DNA of 53,979 bases from Aquabacterium sp. (GCF_016195855.1 NZ_JACPYU010000024.1:1-53979); one strand, 5' to 3'; counted from the first letter of the stretch, positions 1-10,614 are shown. A program made the numbers and translations. Notes: generated from the sequence alone by a model not told the origin.

Positions 1-1
1 G

Positions 2-382
2 ATCACCAGCGCCGCCGGCGTGGACATCTGGCTGCGTATGCCCAGCGACGTGGCTCCTGGCTGGACAACGGGTGGCACCATCAACCTGGGCAAGAACTTC
101 ATCCGTTCGACCTGGGGCCTGGATGATCCTTACCACCCCGTACCCGGCATCCTGACTGGCCAGGCCAACGTGGTCACCAGCACCGTCAGCCCGATCAGCT
201 CGACCACGTTCGCACCAGTGAGCGGCACGTCGATCGTCAACACCGCTCAGGCCAACCTGGCTGCCGTGACGGCCTACCCGGTGCTGTACCAACCGCCCAC
301 GAGCTTCTCGACGCCGACCTTCGGCCCGATCGCCCGCCCCGTCAACGGCACGGCAGCAGACATGGGCGCCATCGAGTTCTGA
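2..382 (+). CDS. C-terminal end of a large surface/secreted protein (choice-of-anchor Q / beta-helix type), 5' partial
   Basis: The reading frame is open from the left edge of the window, so only the last 126 or so residues are present. The visible part is rich in Thr, Ser, Pro, Val and Gly, as in extracellular parallel beta-helix or adhesin-like proteins. It ends in ADMGAIEF, close to the DIGAxEx ending of choice-of-anchor Q proteins. It is followed within 50 bp by a strong rho-independent terminator, so it ends its transcript. No catalytic motif is visible. The family call rests mainly on the C-terminal octapeptide and composition and is tentative; that it is a real coding end is much safer. 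Confidence 0.6.
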   Translation: MTSAAGVDIWLRMPSDVAPGWTTGGTINLGKNFIRSTWGLDDPYHPVPGILTGQANVVTSTVSPISSTTFAPVSGTSIVNTAQANLAAVTAYPVLYQPPTSFSTPTFGPIARPVNGTAADMGAIEF

Positions 383-426
383 TCAGGTTCCCGGCGCGAA
401 CAGCGCCACTTGCTCAGCTCAACAAG

Positions 427-461
427 AAAGGCTGGAACTCCGAAAGGGGTCCAGCCTTTTT
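427..461 (+). terminator. Rho-independent terminator
   Basis: A perfect 10-bp stem (AAAGGCTGGA at 427-436, TCCAGCCTTT at 450-459) runs into a T tract. It lies about 45 bp after the stop of the preceding partial gene. Confidence 0.85.
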
Positions 462-562
462 ACCTTGATGGCGCCATGGCCAGGAAGTCATGGCTCAAGC
501 GTGTCAAACTTTGGGTACGCCGCATCCCCCGAACACGCTCGAACATGCCCTACCCACCCATC

Positions 563-871
563 ATGCACAGCCTGTCACGCCGAACTTTCGTCGCTCTGGT
601 GCCTGCCGTGGGCGCGCTGGGTTGGTGCGCTCGCGCGCAGGCCGACACGCTGCTGAAAGAAACCGACCAGGAAGCCATCGCGATGGACTACCGCGCGGAT
701 GCTGGCATGGTTGACGCGGCCAAATTCCCGAAATTCAAACCCGGCCAGACCTGCGCGAACTGCTCGCTGTATGCGGGCGACAAAGGCGCGGCGTCCGGCC
801 CCTGCGGCCTGTTCATGTTCAAGGACGTGACCGCCATCGGCTGGTGCAATGCCTGGGAGAAAAAGGCGTGA
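563..871 (+). CDS. High-potential iron-sulfur protein (HiPIP), Tat-exported
   Basis: This is a 102-residue periplasmic [4Fe-4S] electron carrier. The four cluster ligands appear as C64-x2-C67-x13-C81-x13-C95, with the GWCxAW ending typical of HiPIPs. The N-terminus carries a twin-arginine motif (SRRTFVAL) and a short hydrophobic stretch ending in AQA, which fits export of a pre-folded cofactor protein by Tat. The frame is open further upstream and ATG codons at 545 and 563 are possible. I chose 563 because it places the RR pair at residues 6-7; no clear ribosome binding site decides it. The stop overlaps the GTG start of the cysteine-rich gene behind it. In the family, HiPIPs pass electrons between cytochrome bc1-type complexes and reaction centres, oxidases or other acceptors; the partner here is unknown. 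Confidence 0.9.
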   Translation: MHSLSRRTFVALVPAVGALGWCARAQADTLLKETDQEAIAMDYRADAGMVDAAKFPKFKPGQTCANCSLYAGDKGAASGPCGLFMFKDVTAIGWCNAWEKKA

Positions 872-1080
872 CAACCGCAGCTGACCAAGCCTTGCCCAAC
901 CATGCCTGCCCACTGTGTGGTGGCCCGAACGCCTGCGCGCCCGCCGAATCCGGCAAGCTGGACACGCCTTGCTGGTGCCGCAGCGTGACATTCAGTGCGG
1001 ACCTGCTGGCCAAGGTCCCGGATCAGCTCAAGAACAAGGCCTGCATCTGCGCTGCCTGTGCGGGCAAATCGCCAGCGTGA
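868..1080 (+). CDS. Small cysteine-rich CWC family protein
   Basis: A 70-residue protein with CPLCG near the N-terminus, then CWC, then CICAAC near the end, eight cysteines in all. This matches the small cysteine-rich CWC family found widely in proteobacteria. The pattern suggests metal binding, probably zinc; the function is not established. The GTG at 868 overlaps the HiPIP stop (GTGA), so the two are probably translationally coupled. An ATG at 844 is also in frame but lies inside the HiPIP gene and would add residues before the conserved region. A bidirectional terminator follows 40 bp later. Confidence 0.75.
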   Translation: MTTAADQALPNHACPLCGGPNACAPAESGKLDTPCWCRSVTFSADLLAKVPDQLKNKACICAACAGKSPA

Positions 1081-1121
1081 TCCACACTGTGCTGGCAGCT
1101 GCCAGGCATGCGTCGGCAACA

Positions 1122-1151
1122 AAAAAGCCCAGTCGCAAGACTGGGCTTTTT
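1122..1151. terminator. Bidirectional rho-independent terminator
   Basis: A 13-bp perfect stem (AAAAAGCCCAGTC at 1122-1134, GACTGGGCTTTTT at 1139-1151) closes on a GCAA tetraloop. It has A and T tracts on both sides, so it can end the HiPIP-CWC transcript (plus) and the tRNA-Thr transcript (minus). Confidence 0.9.
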
Positions 1152-1163
1152 GCATTGTTCAGA

Positions 1164-1239
1164 TGGTGCCGGAGAAAGGAATCGAACCCTCGACCTTCTC
1201 ATTACGAATGAGCTGCTCTACCGACTGAGCTACACCGGC
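1164..1239 (-). tRNA. tRNA-Thr (anticodon CGT)
   Basis: A 76-nt cloverleaf on the minus strand with encoded CCA end. The anticodon loop is TTCGTAA, giving CGT, which reads ACG threonine codons. The D arm (GCTCAGTCGGTAGAGC) and T loop (GGTTCGATTCC) are intact. The acceptor stem has one T-T mismatch at the sixth pair. It is followed on its own strand by the shared terminator at 1122-1151. Confidence 0.95.
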
Positions 1240-1268
1240 GTCCAAGACCAAAATTCTAGCACGCCAAA

Positions 1269-2273
1269 TTACTGTACTTCACGGTGGTAGGCGGTCACGC
1301 GTTCCACTTCGTTCTTGGAGCCCAACACCACGCTCACGCGCTCGTGCAGTTGCGAGGGGTTGATTTCCATGATCCGCTGCAGGCCGTTGGTCGAGGCACC
1401 GCCCGCCTGCTCCACCAGGAAGCTCATGGGGTTGGCTTCGTACATCAAGCGAAGCTTGCCGGGCTTGTTGGGCTCGCGCTTGTCCCAGGGGTACATGAAG
1501 ATGCCGCCGCGGGTCAGGATGCGGTGCACGTCGGCCACCATCGAGGCCACCCAGCGCATGTTGAAGTCCTTGCCGCGCACGCCTTCCTTGCCTGCCAGGC
1601 ATTCGTCGATGTAGCGCTTGACGGGGGAAGCCCAGTGGCGCATGTTCGACATGTTGATGGCGAACTCCTTGGTGTCTTCGGGGATCTTGACGTCGCTGTC
1701 GGTCATCACCCACGAGCCTTGCTCGCGGTCCAGCGTGAACATGACCACGCCCTTGCCGACGGTCAGCACCAGGGTGGTTTGCGGGCCGTACACGCAGTAG
1801 CCCGCACAGACCTGGTCAGTACCGGGCTGCAGGAAGCTCTCGTTGGTGACATCGCCACCCTTGTGCTTGAGCACCGAGAAGATGGTGCCGATGCTGACGT
1901 TCACGTCGATGTTGCTGGAGCCGTCGAGGGGATCGAACAGCAGCAGGTATTCGCCTTGGGGGTAGCGATTGGGCACAGCATGCATGTCGTCCATTTCTTC
2001 GGACGCCATGCCGGCCAGGTGGCCGCCCCATTCGTTGGCCTCGATCAGCACCTCGTTGGCGATGATGTCCAGCTTCTTCTGGACTTCGCCTTGCACGTTC
2101 TCGCTGCCGGCGGTGCCCAGGACTTCACCCAGGGCGCCCTTGTTGACGCTGATGGCAATGCGCTTGCAGGCGCGGGCCACGACTTCGATGAGCAGGCGCA
2201 GTTGCGCCGGGATCTGGGCTTCGCCACGCTGCTGCTCGATCAGGTACTGCGTGAGGCTGATGTGTTTGGTCAT
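1269..2273 (-). CDS. fbp: Fructose-1,6-bisphosphatase, class I
   Basis: Cytosolic enzyme of gluconeogenesis (and of the Calvin cycle where present) that hydrolyses fructose 1,6-bisphosphate to fructose 6-phosphate. The 334-residue length matches class I FBPases. The metal-binding motif DPLDGSSN is at residues 114-121, followed by [13 protein letters not shown]. The C-terminal part carries the [11 protein letters not shown] substrate-site motif. The ATG at 2273 gives the family N-terminus [11 protein letters not shown]; the frame is open further upstream but the extra sequence is unlike the family. The gene lies 46 bp downstream of pepN and may be cotranscribed with it. Confidence 0.97.
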   Translation of the reverse strand: MTKHISLTQYLIEQQRGEAQIPAQLRLLIEVVARACKRIAISVNKGALGEVLGTAGSENVQGEVQKKLDIIANEVLIEANEWGGHLAGMASEEMDDMHAVPNRYPQGEYLLLFDPLDGSSNIDVNVSIGTIFSVLKHKGGDVTNESFLQPGTDQVCAGYCVYGPQTTLVLTVGKGVVMFTLDREQGSWVMTDSDVKIPEDTKEFAINMSNMRHWASPVKRYIDECLAGKEGVRGKDFNMRWVASMVADVHRILTRGGIFMYPWDKREPNKPGKLRLMYEANPMSFLVEQAGGASTNGLQRIMEINPSQLHERVSVVLGSKNEVERVTAYHREVQ

Positions 2274-2319
2274 GGTCTTGACTCTGTCTGGAAGATTAAA
2301 AAGTGCTGCTTGCTGACGC

Positions 2320-4992
2320 TCAATCCTGCAGCGCTCGCGTGACGATCTCGCGCACGTCATCGGAGAGCTCGACCTTGGCCGCCACGCGGCTGATGGCCTC
2401 GCGCGCCGCCGTGCGGTAGGGCTCGGCCAGGCGACGCCAGTGGTCCATGGCGCGGGCCAGGCGGGCCGCCAGTTGCGGGTTGATGCTGTCGATCTCGATG
2501 ACGCGGTCTGCCCAGAACACATAGCCAGCGGCATCCGTGCGGTGGAAGGCGGCCGGGTTCATCTGGCACAGCGCCATCAACAGGCTGCGCGCGCGGTTGG
2601 GCGTGCGCAGCGTGAAGTCGGGGTGCTGCATCAGGGCCTTGGCACGGGCAAAGACCTTGCCGTCCTTCTCTGGTGCCGTGGCTTGCAGGGTGAACCACTT
2701 GTCGATGACCAGGGCCTCGTCCTTGTACTGCTCGTGGAAACGCTCCAGCGCCGGCACGGCCAGCTCGGCATGGCTGTGCACCAAGGCCGACAAGGCACCC
2801 AGCCGGTCGGTCATGTTGGTGGCGTCCTTGAAGCGCTGGAAGGCCCGGCCCGGCCAGATCGGGTTGTGGCGCGTGACACCATCGAGCGTCAGCATGCTCA
2901 AGGCCAGGTTGCTCAGGGCGCGACGGCCTGCACTGACCGCGTCGGGAGAGTAGCCACCGCTGTCCTGATGGTGCTCGTAAGCCCAGGCCCAGTCCTCATG
3001 CAGGGCTTGCGCCAGCTGCAACTTCATGGTTTCGCGCGCGGTGTGGATGCGCTGCGAGTCCACCACGTCGAGCTGTTCGGCCACATAGGCTTCGCTCGGC
3101 AGGGTCAGCACCAGGTCCTTGAAGGCCGCGTCCAGCTCGGGGTGGCGCAGCACGCCACGCATGGCGTCGATGAAGCGCTGATCCAGCTCCATGTGGCCGT
3201 TGCCATGCACCGCGTGCAGGATGCGGCGCAGGGCCAGCTTCTGCGCGGCTTCCCAACGGTTGAAGGGGTCCAGATCGTGGCTGAGCAGGGTGAACAGCGC
3301 GTCATCGCCCAGTTCGGTTTCCAACACCACAGGGGCAGAGAAACCGCGCAGCAGCGAGGGCACCGGCTCGACCGGCACGTGCGCGAAGGTGAAGGTCTGC
3401 GAGGCTTCGGACAGCACCAGCACCGTGTCATGGCCGACGGGCTCCAGGCTGCCTTCGAAATGCAGGTTGATGTGGCGGCCATCAACCCCCACCAGGCCCA
3501 TGGCCACCGGGATCACGGCGGGCTGCTTGACGGGCTGGCCCGGTGTGGCGGCCGCGGTCTGGCTGAGCGTCAGGGTGTAGATTTGGTTGGCTGCGTCGTA
3601 CACGCCATGGGCCTGCACACGGGGCGTGCCCGCCTGGCTGTACCAGCGCTTGAACTGGTCCAGCCGTTTGGCCAGTTCGCTGCCGGGGTTGGCGTCTGCA
3701 ATGGCCTGGGCGAAATCGTCGCAGGTCACGGCCTGGCCGTCATGGCGGCTGAAGTACAGCGCCATGCCCTTGGCAAATCCTTCTGCGCCCACCAGGGTGT
3801 GCATCATGCGCACGACCTCGGCGCCCTTTTCGTACACGGTGGCCGTGTAGAAGTTGTCGATGGCCATGTAGCTGTCAGGGCGCACCGGATGGGCCATGGG
3901 GCCCGCATCTTCCGGGAACTGCAACTGGCGCAGGGTGCGCACGTCTTCAATGCGCTTCACAGCCCGGGCGCTCTGGCTGCCGGCCATGTCCTGGCTGAAC
4001 TGCTGGTCGCGGAAGACGGTCAGGCCTTCCTTCAAGGACAGCTGGAACCAGTCACGGCAGGTGACGCGGTTGCCGGTCCAGTTGTGGAAGTACTCGTGGG
4101 CGACCACGCTTTCGACGTTGCCAAAGTCCACATCGGTGGCGGTGGCGGGGTTGGCCAGAACGAACTTCGTGTTGAAGATGTTCAGGCCCTTGTTCTCCAT
4201 GGCGCCCATGTTGAAGTCGCTCACGGCGACGATCATGAAGCGCTCCAGATCCAGGCTCAGGTTGAAGCGGGCTTCATCCCAGGCGATGGAGGCGATCAGC
4301 GAGTTCATCGCGTGTTCGGTCTTGTCCAGGTCACCTGCGCGCACGAAGATCTGCAGCAGGTGGTCCTTGCCGGCACGGGTGCGGATGCGCTGTTCGCGGC
4401 GCACCAGGTCAGCGGCCACCAGGGCAAACAGGTAGCAGGGCTTGGGATGCGGGTCTTCCCAGACAGCGTAGTGGCGGGCTCCGTCGATGGCGCCCTCTTC
4501 GATCAGGTTGCCGTTGGACAGCAGCACCGGGTACTTGAGCTTGTCGGCCTTGAGCGTCACCTTGAAGGTCGCCATCACGTCGGGGCGATCCAGGAAATAG
4601 GTGATGCGGCGGAAACCCAGGGCCTCGCATTGCGTGAAGAAGTTGCCGCTGCTGGTGTACAGACCCGACAGCTGCGTGTTCTTCTCGGGGGCGCAGGTGT
4701 TGCGGATTTCGAGCAGGAAGGGCTGCTGGGGCAGGTTCTCCAGTACGAGCTGCTGGTTCTCGACCCGGAAGGTCACGGGCTCGCCATCAACCAGCACGCG
4801 GGTCAGGGTGATGTCCTCGCCGTCCAGGCGCAGGGGGGCACCGGCCTGGCTGGCATTGGGCTCCACGGTCATCTTGTTGATGACCAGGGTCTTGGCCGGG
4901 TCCAGATCAAAGGTCAGATCGACCGTCTTGATCCAGAAGGCGGGCGCCGCGTAGTCTTCGCGGCGAATGAGGGTAGCGGTACCTTCACGCAT
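2320..4992 (-). CDS. pepN: Aminopeptidase N (M1 family zinc metallopeptidase)
   Basis: Cytosolic broad-specificity aminopeptidase that completes peptide breakdown after the ATP-dependent proteases. The 890 residues match the proteobacterial PepN length. The substrate-amine site GAMEN is at residues 263-267 and the zinc motif H299-E-x-x-H303 lies in [17 protein letters not shown], with the third ligand at E322 in [12 protein letters not shown]. The C-terminal third is the PepN-specific helical domain. The start [14 protein letters not shown] fits the family. The flanking genes fbp and prfB are on the same strand. Confidence 0.97.
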   Translation of the reverse strand: MREGTATLIRREDYAAPAFWIKTVDLTFDLDPAKTLVINKMTVEPNASQAGAPLRLDGEDITLTRVLVDGEPVTFRVENQQLVLENLPQQPFLLEIRNTCAPEKNTQLSGLYTSSGNFFTQCEALGFRRITYFLDRPDVMATFKVTLKADKLKYPVLLSNGNLIEEGAIDGARHYAVWEDPHPKPCYLFALVAADLVRREQRIRTRAGKDHLLQIFVRAGDLDKTEHAMNSLIASIAWDEARFNLSLDLERFMIVAVSDFNMGAMENKGLNIFNTKFVLANPATATDVDFGNVESVVAHEYFHNWTGNRVTCRDWFQLSLKEGLTVFRDQQFSQDMAGSQSARAVKRIEDVRTLRQLQFPEDAGPMAHPVRPDSYMAIDNFYTATVYEKGAEVVRMMHTLVGAEGFAKGMALYFSRHDGQAVTCDDFAQAIADANPGSELAKRLDQFKRWYSQAGTPRVQAHGVYDAANQIYTLTLSQTAAATPGQPVKQPAVIPVAMGLVGVDGRHINLHFEGSLEPVGHDTVLVLSEASQTFTFAHVPVEPVPSLLRGFSAPVVLETELGDDALFTLLSHDLDPFNRWEAAQKLALRRILHAVHGNGHMELDQRFIDAMRGVLRHPELDAAFKDLVLTLPSEAYVAEQLDVVDSQRIHTARETMKLQLAQALHEDWAWAYEHHQDSGGYSPDAVSAGRRALSNLALSMLTLDGVTRHNPIWPGRAFQRFKDATNMTDRLGALSALVHSHAELAVPALERFHEQYKDEALVIDKWFTLQATAPEKDGKVFARAKALMQHPDFTLRTPNRARSLLMALCQMNPAAFHRTDAAGYVFWADRVIEIDSINPQLAARLARAMDHWRRLAEPYRTAAREAISRVAAKVELSDDVREIVTRALQD

Positions 4993-5067
4993 GTCTGTGA
5001 GTCCTTTGGATGAAGAACTTCAAGGAAGCCCTGGGGTGTATGCAGGCGGCCTGCAGTGGCGTCAAAC

Positions 5068-6172
5068 TCAGACGCCTTGCTTCAGGCTGGCTTCGATGAA
5101 CTGGTCAAGATCACCATCCAGCACCTTCTGGGTGTTGGAGATTTCGACGTTGGTGCGCAAGTCCTTGATGCGGCTGTTGTCCAGCACATAAGAGCGGATC
5201 TGGTGTCCCCAGCCCACATCGGTCTTGGTGTCTTCGAGCTTTTGCTGCTCTTCCTGGCGCTTGCGCATCTCATGGTCGTACAGGCGCGAACGCAGGCGCT
5301 TCCAGGCGACATCGCGGTTGCTGTGCTGGCTTCGGCCATCCTGGCACTGTACGACGATGCCGGTCGGGATGTGCGTCAGGCGCACGGCCGAGTCGGTCTT
5401 GTTGATGTGCTGGCCACCCGCACCGCTGGCGCGGAAGGTGTCGGTGCGCACGTCAGCCGGGTTGATCTCGATCTCGATGGTGTCGTCGATCTCGGGGTAG
5501 ACGAACACGCTGGCAAAGCTGGTGTGGCGGCCGCCGGAAGAGTCGAACGGCGACTTGCGGACCAGGCGGTGCACGCCGGTTTCGGTGCGCAGCAGGCCAA
5601 AGGCATATTCGCCCTCCACCTTGATGGTGGCGCTCTTGATGCCGGCGGTGTCGCCCTCTGTCATGTCTTCCACCGTGGCGGTGAAGCCCTTGCGCTCGGC
5701 GTAGCGGATGTACTGGCGCAGCAGCATGCTGGCCCAGTCGCAAGCCTCGGTCCCACCGGCACCGGCCTGGATGTCCACAAACGCGGGCAAGGGGTCGGCC
5801 GGGTTGTTGAACATGCGGCGGAACTCCAGATCACCCACGCGGGCAGCCTGGGCGGCCACATCGTCCAGAATCGCTTGCAGGCCGTCCATGTCGCCATCGG
5901 CCTTGGACATCTCGAACAGCTCGGCGTTGTCGGCCAGCCCGGTTTCCAGCTCGGCAATGGTCACGACCACGTTTTCAAGCGACTTCTTTTCTTTGCCCAG
6001 CTCCTGGGCGCGCTTGGGGTCGTTCCAGACCGACGGGTCTTCGAGTTCGGCGTTGACTTCGCTCAGGCGGCGGGACTTTTCATCCCAGTCAAAGATACCT
6101 CCGTAGTTCGGCGGTCCGCTGGGTCAGGTCGGCAATTTGAGCGCCCAGGGCGTTGATGTGTTCGATGTCCAT
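5068..6172 (-). CDS. prfB: Peptide chain release factor 2, expressed through a programmed +1 frameshift
   Basis: RF2 ends translation at UGA and UAA. The gene is in two frames. An ATG at 6172 starts a 27-codon segment ([12 protein letters not shown]...) that reaches an in-frame UGA at 6091-6089. After a +1 slip at CUU-UGA-C, reading continues from GAC at 6090 to the stop at 5068, giving 367 residues, against 365 in E. coli. The anticodon-like tripeptide SPF is at residues 207-209 and the catalytic GGQ at 252-254, both displaced by two from E. coli numbering. This is autoregulation: low RF2 slows UGA decoding and favours the slip. A search for a single frame finds only the 300-residue part from 5970. 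Confidence 0.96.
6088..6103 (-). promoter_or_regulatory. Programmed +1 frameshift site in prfB
   Basis: The minus strand reads CGGAGG-TAT-CTT-TGA-C. A Shine-Dalgarno-like hexamer sits three bases before the slippery CUU, and the UGA is followed by C, the poor termination context used at this site in E. coli. All parts of the classical RF2 recoding signal are present with the usual spacing. Confidence 0.95.
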
Positions 6173-6209
6173 GTGGATCCTGCGGATGGTTCGGGTCGTT
6201 GTTCAAGTC

Positions 6210-6244
6210 AAAAAGGCCCGGCAGTCAGCGACTGGAGCCTTTTT
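6210..6244 (-). terminator. Rho-independent terminator between the alpha/beta hydrolase gene and prfB
   Basis: Outer arms AAAAAGGC (6210-6217) and GCCTTTTT (6237-6244) and inner arms CAGTC (6222-6226) and GACTG (6230-6234) form an interrupted hairpin with T tracts on both strands. It lies about 50 bp after the hydrolase stop, so prfB probably has its own promoter in 6173-6209 or depends on read-through. Confidence 0.75.
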
Positions 6245-6295
6245 CAATCTGGCTATTTTCTCACGTGGCGGGCGCATTATCCGAAAGCGCCACGT

Positions 6296-7234
6296 TCAGG
6301 TAATTGGCGTTTCCAAGAAGTTGGCGATGTGCACCGCCAGTTCTTCGGGCTGGTCATGGTGCAGCATGTGGCCGGCGTCGTCGATGCTTTCCAGGCGGAA
6401 ATCCGGCACAAGCTTCACGCGCTCCAGAAATTCCTCGCGCGAGAAGCGGCCGTTGAACAGCATGAAATACAGCGTCTGGGCGCCTTCCACGAACAGGACC
6501 GGGCACTGGATGCGCTTGAGAAAAGCACAGACCTCTTCGACGCGGTAGAGGATCGGCTGCGGGCGTTTGTGCGCCGGGTCGGCGTTGATCACCCAGCGCT
6601 CGCCCTGCTTGCGCGCCCAATGCCCGGCCAGCCACAGCGCGAACGAGCTGCGCAGGCGTGGGTTGTTGGCCTGCAGGCGTTTGGCGACCTCTTCCAGGGT
6701 GGCGTAGTCCTTGAGCTGGACGGGCTTTTTCAGCTCGTCGAGCCACTTGACGTAACGATCTGGCGCCTCCTGGGCCTCGGTGGCCGGCATGCCGAAGCCC
6801 TCCAGGTTGACCAGACGGCGGATGCGCTCGGAGCGCACACCGGCATACAGCATGACGACGTTGCCGCCCATGCTGTGCCCCAGCAGGTCGATCTGCTGCC
6901 CGGGCGCCAGCTCGTCGAGCAGCAAGTCCAGGTCACCCAGGTAATCGGCAAAGAAATAGCTGTCCGTCTGGGGGGTGTCGGTCAGGCCAAACCCTCGCCA
7001 GTCGATGGCCACGATGGGGCGGTCCGCCCAGCCCGGCTGTTGCCTCAGCGCGTCAACCATGAACTGGAAGGACGCCGAGGTGTCCATCCAGCCATGCACC
7101 ATCACCAGCAAGGGTTGCGCGGGTGTCACACGGGCGGTGTCGCCCCAGACAAACACATGGTGTTTCAAGCCCCGCACGGTGACGAAGCGCGACTCAGCGG
7201 TGTGAACGGGCACATAAGCCTGAGAGCTGGACAT
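6296..7234 (-). CDS. Alpha/beta hydrolase
   Basis: A 312-residue alpha/beta-hydrolase-fold protein with no signal peptide, probably cytosolic. It shows the oxyanion HGWMD motif, DWRGFG after strand 4, the nucleophile elbow GHSMGG (Ser at about residue 121) and a C-terminal histidine in DAGHMLHHDQPEELA. The acid is probably in FVEGAQT. The best start is the ATG at 7234, 11 bp after a GGAGG; an upstream TTG at 7252 overlaps that GGAGG. The family covers esterases, haloalkane dehalogenase relatives and epoxide hydrolases, and the substrate cannot be read from the sequence. It is divergent from the GGDEF/EAL gene. Confidence 0.85.
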   Translation of the reverse strand: MSSSQAYVPVHTAESRFVTVRGLKHHVFVWGDTARVTPAQPLLVMVHGWMDTSASFQFMVDALRQQPGWADRPIVAIDWRGFGLTDTPQTDSYFFADYLGDLDLLLDELAPGQQIDLLGHSMGGNVVMLYAGVRSERIRRLVNLEGFGMPATEAQEAPDRYVKWLDELKKPVQLKDYATLEEVAKRLQANNPRLRSSFALWLAGHWARKQGERWVINADPAHKRPQPILYRVEEVCAFLKRIQCPVLFVEGAQTLYFMLFNGRFSREEFLERVKLVPDFRLESIDDAGHMLHHDQPEELAVHIANFLETPIT

Positions 7235-7395
7235 AGGGGAAGCGGCCTCCAAAACGTGAACAAGTACCGACAGCGCGAACCCCCTTTAAGGGGGAGGACC
7301 CGATTGCCAACGCCCATCATCGCCGAAGACACTGTTTTTCACCTAAGCTGGCTCGCTCAGCGAAAAGAGACACACTTCGAACGAATCCAAGGTCC

Positions 7396-10300
7396 GTGAG
7401 CGCCGTCATCCCATCCAACATGCAGCAGCAGGCCCCCGCCTCCCTCCCCGTGCCGGCAATGGGTCGCTTTGGTCCCATCGCCGTGTCCGTGGCGGCGGTG
7501 GCGGCCGTCAGCATGGGCCTGATCGCCTGGTCACACATTGGCTGGCACAAGTTGCAGCAGCGCGCCCATGTGTTCGACACGCTGCTGTCTGAAACGCAGT
7601 TCCAGGTGCGCCAGAGCCAGGCCCTGGCCGAACAACGCGTGCTGGGCCAGTCCGACATCAGCGACAGCATGGTGGACGCCCCAGCCGCCAAGGCGCAAGC
7701 CACCGTACACCAGTTGCGCGTGCAGGCCCCGCCGTCCCTGGACCCGTCCCTGGCCCAGTTGCTGGCCAAGATTGACCAAGCACGCCAGACTCTATTGCAG
7801 CGCCTGCACACCCCCGCCATCACCGACGCGAACCGGCTGCAACACGCGCTGGCCGAGGTGGACGACGCCGCCAAGGTTGCCGCCCGCACCTGGGCCGCCG
7901 AGCTGAACGAAGAAACCGAAGCCCAGCATCGGCTGGACAAAATCAACATGGGGCTGGTGGGCGGCATGACCCTGCTGCTGCTGACCCTGATGGGCCGCGC
8001 CCACAAGCAGCGCGAGCAGGCCGCTGGCGCCCTCAAGGCCCGCGAAGCGCAGTTGCGCGCCTTTGCCGAGGTGCTGCCCGACCTGGCCTTTCACGTGGAC
8101 GCCCAGGGGCACTTCCTGGACATCTACGGCAGCAACTTGCCCTTGCTGGGCCGCCCGCGTGAAGCCCTGATTGGCCTGGGGCTCAAAGACCTCTTCCCAG
8201 ATGACATGGCGACCCGCTTCATGGGCGTCTTGCAACTGACCCTGCAGACGCGCACCACGCAATTGCAGACCTTCACGGTTCCCGTCAACCGCGAGCGTCG
8301 CCACTTCGACAGCCGCTGCGCCCCGATCGGCGACACCAACGAAGTCGTCTGGATGATCTGGGACATCACCTCCCGCCGCCAGATCGAGCACCGCCTGCGC
8401 CGCAAGACGCGCATGTACGACTTCCTCAGCCACGTGAACCAGGCCATCGTGCGCTCGGAAGACGACCAGACCTTGCTGGACAAGGTCTGCGAGGTCGCCG
8501 TGGACCACGGCCAGTTCCGCAAGGCCTGGGTGGCCCTGTTCGACGAGGACGACCGCCATCACCTCAGCTGCGTGGCGGTGGCTGGCGACGATGCCCCGCG
8601 CGCTGCCAGCCTGAGTTTCGATTTGCTGGCGCAGGACACCGAAGACGCCACGCTGGACATGGCCTTGCGCCACGGCCGCACCTTCCGCACGAAGGACCTG
8701 GGCCAATGCGGCCCGCGCCCGGCCTGGACGGACGAGGCCATGGCCGCAGGCATCCCCGGCTGCGTGGTGGTGCCCCTGCACCGCGACAACCTGCTGGTCG
8801 GCCACCTGATCCTGCTGGGCAAGCGCGTGGACGACCAGGACTCGGACGAGTTGTCCCTGTTCGAGGACCTGTCCGGCGACCTGTCGTTCGCGCTGCACAA
8901 CCTGCACCGTGAGGCCCTGCGGGACGAGGCCGAAGAGCGCATCCGCCTGCACGCCGCCGCCCTGGAGAGCACCCAGGACGGCATGCTGGTGCTCAGCCGC
9001 AACCGCGTGCTGGTGTCGATCAACCCGGCCTTCACCGCCCTGACGGGTTACGCCGAAGACGAGGTGGTCGGGCGCTCCCCCGAGTTCCTGCTGCCCGACC
9101 GTCCGGACGAAACCCTGGCCGACATGCGCGGCGAGATGATCGGCAGCGGCTACTGGCAAGGCGAGGTCTGGTTCCGTCGCAAGAGCGGCGAGCTGTTCAT
9201 GACCAAGCTGTCCGTGAGCGCAGTCAAGAGCGCCCGGGGCCGCCCCACCCACTTCGTGGGCGTGTTCACCGACATCACCCAGCTCAAGCAGACCGAAGAG
9301 CGCCTGGCCCGCATGGCCCACTTCGACCCGCTGACCGAACTGCCCAACCGCGTGATGATCCACCAGCGCCTGGCGCACGCCGTGAACCTGGCACAGCGCC
9401 ACCACACCCTGGTCGGCGTGATCTTCATCGATCTGGACAACTTCAAGACCGTCAACGACGGCCTGGGCCACGCCGCCGGCGACAGCCTGCTCAAGCAGGT
9501 CGCCCACCGCCTGCGCCAGCGCGTGCGCCAGGAAGACACCCTGGGGCGCCTGGGCGGCGACGAGTTCATCCTGGTGCTGGAGCACCTGCGCCACCCGCAG
9601 CAGGCAGCCCACGTGGCCACCGCCATCCTGGAGACGCTCAACCAGCCCTTCACGCTGGACGGCGGCCAGCAGGTCTATGTGCGTGCCAGCATCGGCATCA
9701 GCCTGTTCCCTGCCGACGGCCAGGATGCGCCTGAGCTGGTCCGCAATGCAGACGCGGCCATGTACGAGTCCAAGCGCCGCGGCCGCAACAGCTTCAGCTT
9801 CTACACCGAGTCCTTCACCAGCGATGCCACTTCGCGGCTGCAACTGGAAACGCGTCTGCGGCGCGCCGTCGAGCACGGCGAGTTCGTGCTGCACTACCAG
9901 CCCATGATCAGCCTGGTCACGCGCAAGGTGACGGCGGTCGAGGCCCTGGTGCGCCTGAGAACCCCGACCGAAAGCGATGTCTGCCTGCCCTCGGTCAGCC
10001 CGACCCAGTTCATCCCCGTGATGGAAGAAACCGGCATGATCGTGGCACTCAGCGAATGGGTGCTGCAGGAAGCCTGTCGCCAGGGCAAGGCCTGGCTGGA
10101 CGCCGGGCTGGACTTCGGCCGCATCGCCGTCAACCTGTCGCCCAGCGAGATTCGCCGCGGTGGCGTGGTCGAACGCCTGTCGCGCATCCTCAACCGCACC
10201 GGCCTGCCACCTGACCGGCTCGAGATCGAGATCACCGAGAGCGGCTTGATGGAGTCCGGCATGGGCGCCGAGCAGTTCCTGCAGATGCTGCATGCGCTGG

Positions 10301-10614
10301 GCGTGTTCCTGTCCATCGACGATTTCGGGACGGGCTACTCCTCGCTGGCCTACCTCAAGCGCTTCCCTGTGCACCAGCTCAAGATCGACCGCAGCTTTGT
10401 GCAGGACCTGCCTGGCAACGACAGCGACGCCCAACTGGTGGGCACCATGATCTCCATGGCCCACGGCCTGCGCATGAAGGTGGTGGCCGAAGGCGTCGAG
10501 ATGCCCGATCAGGAAGCCTTCCTGGCCAGCCGGGGCTGCGACGTGGTGCAAGGCTATCTGTACAGCCGGCCGGTACCCGCCGTTCAGATCGAACACCTGC
10601 TTGAAAACACCTAG
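7396..10614 (+). CDS. Membrane-anchored PAS/GAF/PAS GGDEF-EAL protein (c-di-GMP turnover)
   Basis: A 1072-residue protein. Two hydrophobic segments (about residues 28-47 and 186-200) flank a roughly 140-residue probably periplasmic sensor region. Then come a PAS domain (about 218-330), a GAF domain (about 355-510), a second PAS (about 520-635), GGDEF and EAL. The cyclase signature GGDEF is intact at 720-724 and is preceded by an RQED product-inhibition site (RxxD) at 711-714. The phosphodiesterase signature EAL is at 849-851, and downstream residues for catalysis are present ([35 protein letters not shown]). Both activities are therefore possible; which one dominates is not readable. It starts with GTG; an ATG at 7420 is an alternative. 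It stands alone, divergent from the hydrolase gene. Confidence 0.93.
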   Translation: MSAVIPSNMQQQAPASLPVPAMGRFGPIAVSVAAVAAVSMGLIAWSHIGWHKLQQRAHVFDTLLSETQFQVRQSQALAEQRVLGQSDISDSMVDAPAAKAQATVHQLRVQAPPSLDPSLAQLLAKIDQARQTLLQRLHTPAITDANRLQHALAEVDDAAKVAARTWAAELNEETEAQHRLDKINMGLVGGMTLLLLTLMGRAHKQREQAAGALKAREAQLRAFAEVLPDLAFHVDAQGHFLDIYGSNLPLLGRPREALIGLGLKDLFPDDMATRFMGVLQLTLQTRTTQLQTFTVPVNRERRHFDSRCAPIGDTNEVVWMIWDITSRRQIEHRLRRKTRMYDFLSHVNQAIVRSEDDQTLLDKVCEVAVDHGQFRKAWVALFDEDDRHHLSCVAVAGDDAPRAASLSFDLLAQDTEDATLDMALRHGRTFRTKDLGQCGPRPAWTDEAMAAGIPGCVVVPLHRDNLLVGHLILLGKRVDDQDSDELSLFEDLSGDLSFALHNLHREALRDEAEERIRLHAAALESTQDGMLVLSRNRVLVSINPAFTALTGYAEDEVVGRSPEFLLPDRPDETLADMRGEMIGSGYWQGEVWFRRKSGELFMTKLSVSAVKSARGRPTHFVGVFTDITQLKQTEERLARMAHFDPLTELPNRVMIHQRLAHAVNLAQRHHTLVGVIFIDLDNFKTVNDGLGHAAGDSLLKQVAHRLRQRVRQEDTLGRLGGDEFILVLEHLRHPQQAAHVATAILETLNQPFTLDGGQQVYVRASIGISLFPADGQDAPELVRNADAAMYESKRRGRNSFSFYTESFTSDATSRLQLETRLRRAVEHGEFVLHYQPMISLVTRKVTAVEALVRLRTPTESDVCLPSVSPTQFIPVMEETGMIVALSEWVLQEACRQGKAWLDAGLDFGRIAVNLSPSEIRRGGVVERLSRILNRTGLPPDRLEIEITESGLMESGMGAEQFLQMLHALGVFLSIDDFGTGYSSLAYLKRFPVHQLKIDRSFVQDLPGNDSDAQLVGTMISMAHGLRMKVVAEGVEMPDQEAFLASRGCDVVQGYLYSRPVPAVQIEHLLENT

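Noticed and set aside
1284..2342. Open frame of 352 codons opposite fbp
   Set aside because: It lies antisense to a fully conserved FBPase and has low-complexity His/Val/Gly composition.
2440..5013. Open frame of 857 codons on the plus strand opposite pepN
   Set aside because: It is a mirror of GC-rich codon use. Its His/Gln/Val-rich translation matches no protein, while the minus strand encodes a complete PepN.
7280..7294. CCCCC-TTTAA-GGGGG inverted repeat between the hydrolase and GGDEF-EAL genes
   Set aside because: The stem is only 5 bp, there is no T tract, and it lies in a divergent promoter region; not a terminator and not a clear operator.
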